A program made the translations under genes and the position numbers. Shown here piece after piece: positions 6,303 through 7,834 of a DNA stretch of 7,834 nt. Each line of letters starts with the position of its first letter. Within the stretch, counting starts at the first letter, position 1. The notes beneath the pieces were generated by a model. It worked only from the letters and a program-made list of their open reading frames with translations. It had not been told where the DNA came from and made no database searches. This DNA is from Verrucomicrobiota bacterium (GTDB lineage Bacteria; Verrucomicrobiota; Verrucomicrobiia; Limisphaerales; UBA11358), in NCBI GenBank assembly GCA_021323835.1, contig JAJPKI010000288.1:1-7834 (forward strand). The letters are read 5' to 3'.

Positions 6303-6737
6303 TTATTTTGCCGCTGCGAGCGCCGCGGGCTGTTGCGCCGCGTGGTCGTGCTTCGGGCCTTTGAACACTTTCAATTTAGTCAACAAAACGCGGCCGAGGC
6401 GATTTTTTGGAATCATGCCTTTGACGGCGTGTTCAATCAATTTTTCCGGATGCTTCGCGCGGAGCCGTTCGACGGTCGTATATTTTTCGCCGCCTTTCCA
6501 GCCGGAATAACTCATGTATTCCTTGTCGGTTTCTTTTTTGCCGGTGACGCGCACTTTTTCCGCGTTGATGACGACGACAAAATCGCCCGCATCGAGGTGC
6601 GGCGTGTAAACGGGTTTGTTTTTGCCGCGCAAAACGTCGGCAACCTGCGCGGCCAGACGACCGAGCACCGCGCCATCGGCATCAATCACGTGCCATTTGC
6701 GCTGGTCTAAATTCACTTTCGGCAAATACGTTTTCAT
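6303..6737 (-). CDS. rplM: 50S ribosomal protein L13
   Basis: 144-residue 50S subunit protein that binds 23S rRNA early in assembly. It begins MKTYLPKV and shows the L13 blocks WHVIDADGAVLGRLA (15-29), YTPHLDAGDFVVVINAEK (44-61) and the signature VKGMIPKNRLGR (105-116), with KLKVFKGPKHDHAAQQP (121-137) near the end. Length is close to the E. coli protein (142 residues). The ATG at 6737 is used because L13 proteins start with this M-K-T sequence; a TTG five codons upstream is in frame but unlikely. A weak GGGA lies about five bases before the ATG. A promoter candidate at 6763-6790 would give a leader of only about 18 nt, too short for a folded autoregulatory leader. Confidence 0.98.
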   Translation of the reverse strand: MKTYLPKVNLDQRKWHVIDADGAVLGRLAAQVADVLRGKNKPVYTPHLDAGDFVVVINAEKVRVTGKKETDKEYMSYSGWKGGEKYTTVERLRAKHPEKLIEHAVKGMIPKNRLGRVLLTKLKVFKGPKHDHAAQQPAALAAAK

Positions 6738-6762
6738 TTCAATCCCGAACAAAGGGACGCGG

Positions 6763-6790
6763 AATTTATCAAAGTTGCGGTTGAAGTCAA
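6763..6790 (-). promoter_or_regulatory. Sigma-70-type promoter candidate for rplM-rpsI
   Basis: On the minus strand a -35 element TTGACT (6785-6790, five of six matching the consensus) is followed after 16 bp by TAAATT (6763-6768, four of six at the -10). Transcription would start near 6755, about 18 nt before the rplM ATG. It is the best sigma-70-like site in the only gap upstream of these genes. Confidence 0.55.
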
Positions 6791-6820
6791 TAAAGGATTT
6801 TGCGGATAATTGTCTGGTTG

Positions 6821-6881
6821 GCCGCGAAAGAACGCAAAGAACTCAAAAGAATTCTTTGCGAATTTTGTGTTCTTTTGTGGC
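6821..6881. repeat. Imperfect 61-bp inverted repeat built of 9-nt units
   Basis: The left arm (6821-6851) contains three near-copies of a 9-nt unit, GCAAAGAAC-like, at 6825-6833, 6834-6842 and 6843-6851. The right arm (6852-6881) is a reverse-complement version with the same 9-nt spacing. The centre is a perfect 12-bp palindrome, AAAGAATTCTTT (6846-6857); the arms match over most of their length with one offset base. It starts 8 bp after the stop of the TIGR03435 gene and lies upstream of the rplM promoter. As RNA it would fold into a long hairpin that could end or protect the upstream transcript, though no T-run follows. It may be a copy of a dispersed intergenic repeat. Confidence 0.7.
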
Positions 6882-6888
6882 AATTGAA

Positions 6889-7834
6889 TTATTTGGCCTT
6901 TTCCACGACCAGCATTTCGACGGGGCGACGATCAGGAACCAATTCAAGTCCAAGCTGATCGCGCATCACATTGTCGAATTCTTTTCGCCCCGCATTCCCT
7001 TTCATATTTCCATTCCATTTCACGTCAACATCGTATGTATTAGTCAATCCGGTTTCATCAATCACCGGCAGATTGTAAAACGAGCCGATAACGTGCGCGA
7101 TGTCGTAACCGCTTGAGTCGGTGATTTTGTAACCAATGAGTTTGAGGCTGCCGCGATTTTCCCAAATGTTCGGCCCACCACCAGCGCTGATTTTAATTCC
7201 TGGCGCGTTTGTGCTAACGACTCGCAATACGAGCACGTCCGTGTCGCGCGTTTCAGGATGCGCAACGATGCCATATTGCTTTTTGATTTCCGCGCGCAAC
7301 AGTTCCCGTGAATTATTTGGAACAGTCAACAGCATATCGAATTGTCCCTTGGGTAAATTTGAGGGCAAAACCATTTGTTCGGGGCCGAAGCCGTAAGCTG
7401 TTTGAAGAATCTCCTGAAAACTCGCGCCACGGCGCATGAGCCTGCCTTCGGGGCTCATGTCGCTTGAAGCGATGACGTAATCACCTTTATTTACATATTT
7501 GCTGGGCCGTAAAACGACGACGTTCGGCAATTGCACGGTGTCCATGTTCATCTTATCCCAATTCTCAAAATAATTTTCGATTGTGTCCGCTTTGGATTTT
7601 TTTATTGCCATGACGGTGCCGGTTGTTGCGCTAATCGCTACAATTGCCGCGATACCGACGACCACTGCTGTTTTCATTTTTGTCCATGCCATAATTTTCA
7701 ATGCTCCTTTAATGAGGGTTAATGTTGAAACGGAAGCCGTCGCGCCTTTGGCCACTGCAACGGCGGTAATCATTTTTGCCAGTCCAACGGGCGCGGCATG
7801 AACGGAATTTTCAGAAACCGCTGATGCGATGGTT
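6889..7834 (-). CDS. C-terminal part of a membrane-anchored TIGR03435-domain protein, probably a sigma-factor fusion (partial)
   Basis: The frame is open from the window edge to a TAA at 6889-6891, giving at least 314 residues; the start lies outside. An ATG at 7773 exists but the frame continues upstream of it without a stop (VHAAPVGLAKMITAV). The visible part starts with an Ala/Ser/Val-rich linker. One transmembrane helix follows (7603-7674, MKTAVVVGIAAIVAISATTG...). A TIGR03435-type domain of unknown function comes next: VVLRPSK, SFQEILQTAYGFGPEQ, QFDMLLTVP, VIDETGLTNTYDVDVKW and a final QLGLELVPDRRPVEMLVVEKA. The membrane helix would place this domain outside the cytoplasm. Linkers of this kind (Ala-Pro-Val-Gly-Leu, then KGALKIMAWTKMKTA) are ones I associate with C-terminal extensions of ECF sigma factors in Verrucomicrobia; the sigma part itself is not in the window, so that is inference. 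Alternatives are a stand-alone anchored TIGR03435 protein or a fusion to another domain. Confidence 0.8.
   Translation of the reverse strand, partial: TIASAVSENSVHAAPVGLAKMITAVAVAKGATASVSTLTLIKGALKIMAWTKMKTAVVVGIAAIVAISATTGTVMAIKKSKADTIENYFENWDKMNMDTVQLPNVVVLRPSKYVNKGDYVIASSDMSPEGRLMRRGASFQEILQTAYGFGPEQMVLPSNLPKGQFDMLLTVPNNSRELLRAEIKKQYGIVAHPETRDTDVLVLRVVSTNAPGIKISAGGGPNIWENRGSLKLIGYKITDSSGYDIAHVIGSFYNLPVIDETGLTNTYDVDVKWNGNMKGNAGRKEFDNVMRDQLGLELVPDRRPVEMLVVEKAK

Noticed and set aside
5853..6710. Long plus-strand open frame (285 codons) opposite rplM and rpsI
   Set aside because: It is antisense to two certain ribosomal-protein genes, crosses the terminator, and its Arg/Phe-rich translation shows no family motif.
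6738..6752. Upstream TTG start for rplM
   Set aside because: L13 proteins start at the M-K-T encoded from the ATG at 6737; the extra five residues do not fit the family.

Overview
The window looks like bacterial chromosome from the phylum Verrucomicrobia (Pedosphaera/Limisphaerales-like). This is inferred from gene content and not from any database match. The indicators are a Tat-exported Gfo/Idh/MocA oxidoreductase behind a DUF1080-type (3-keto-disaccharide hydrolase) gene, a TIGR03435 domain joined to a membrane-anchor linker of the kind I associate with ECF sigma-factor fusions in this group, gene starts without clear Shine-Dalgarno sequences, and short GAAC-rich periodic repeats between genes. 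The window is gene-dense. No tRNA, rRNA, CRISPR array, insertion sequence or phage gene was seen, and the longest stretch without a gene is about 150 bp.

Plus strand, 1-1539: the last 36 codons of a DUF1080-family protein, then 12 bp later a complete Gfo/Idh/MocA-family oxidoreductase with a twin-arginine signal and a lipobox. These probably form the end of a sugar- or glycoside-handling operon that acts outside the cytoplasm.

Minus strand, 5790 down to 1528: a compact operon of argC, a short MgtE-like CBS/membrane transporter, a class I SAM-dependent methyltransferase and argJ. The first two junctions have a 1-base and a 0-base gap, and the methyltransferase-argJ gap is 38 bases from the preferred ATG. 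ArgC and ArgJ are arginine-biosynthesis enzymes of the acetyl-recycling route. The two genes between them have no obvious arginine role. argJ converges on the oxidoreductase gene and their 3' ends overlap by 12 bp. ArgJ carries an unusual 14-residue insertion just before its self-cleavage threonine, and a 7-nt-period repeat inside its coding sequence.

Minus strand, 6790 down to 5826: rplM-rpsI (L13 and S9), with a good promoter candidate upstream of rplM and a strong intrinsic terminator after rpsI, which separates them from argC. Minus strand, 7834 down to 6889: the C-terminal part of a larger protein, open at the window edge, with a low-complexity linker, one transmembrane helix and a TIGR03435 domain. 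It is probably the tail of a membrane-tethered ECF sigma factor and is the most unusual protein architecture here. A 61-bp imperfect inverted repeat lies between it and the rplM promoter.
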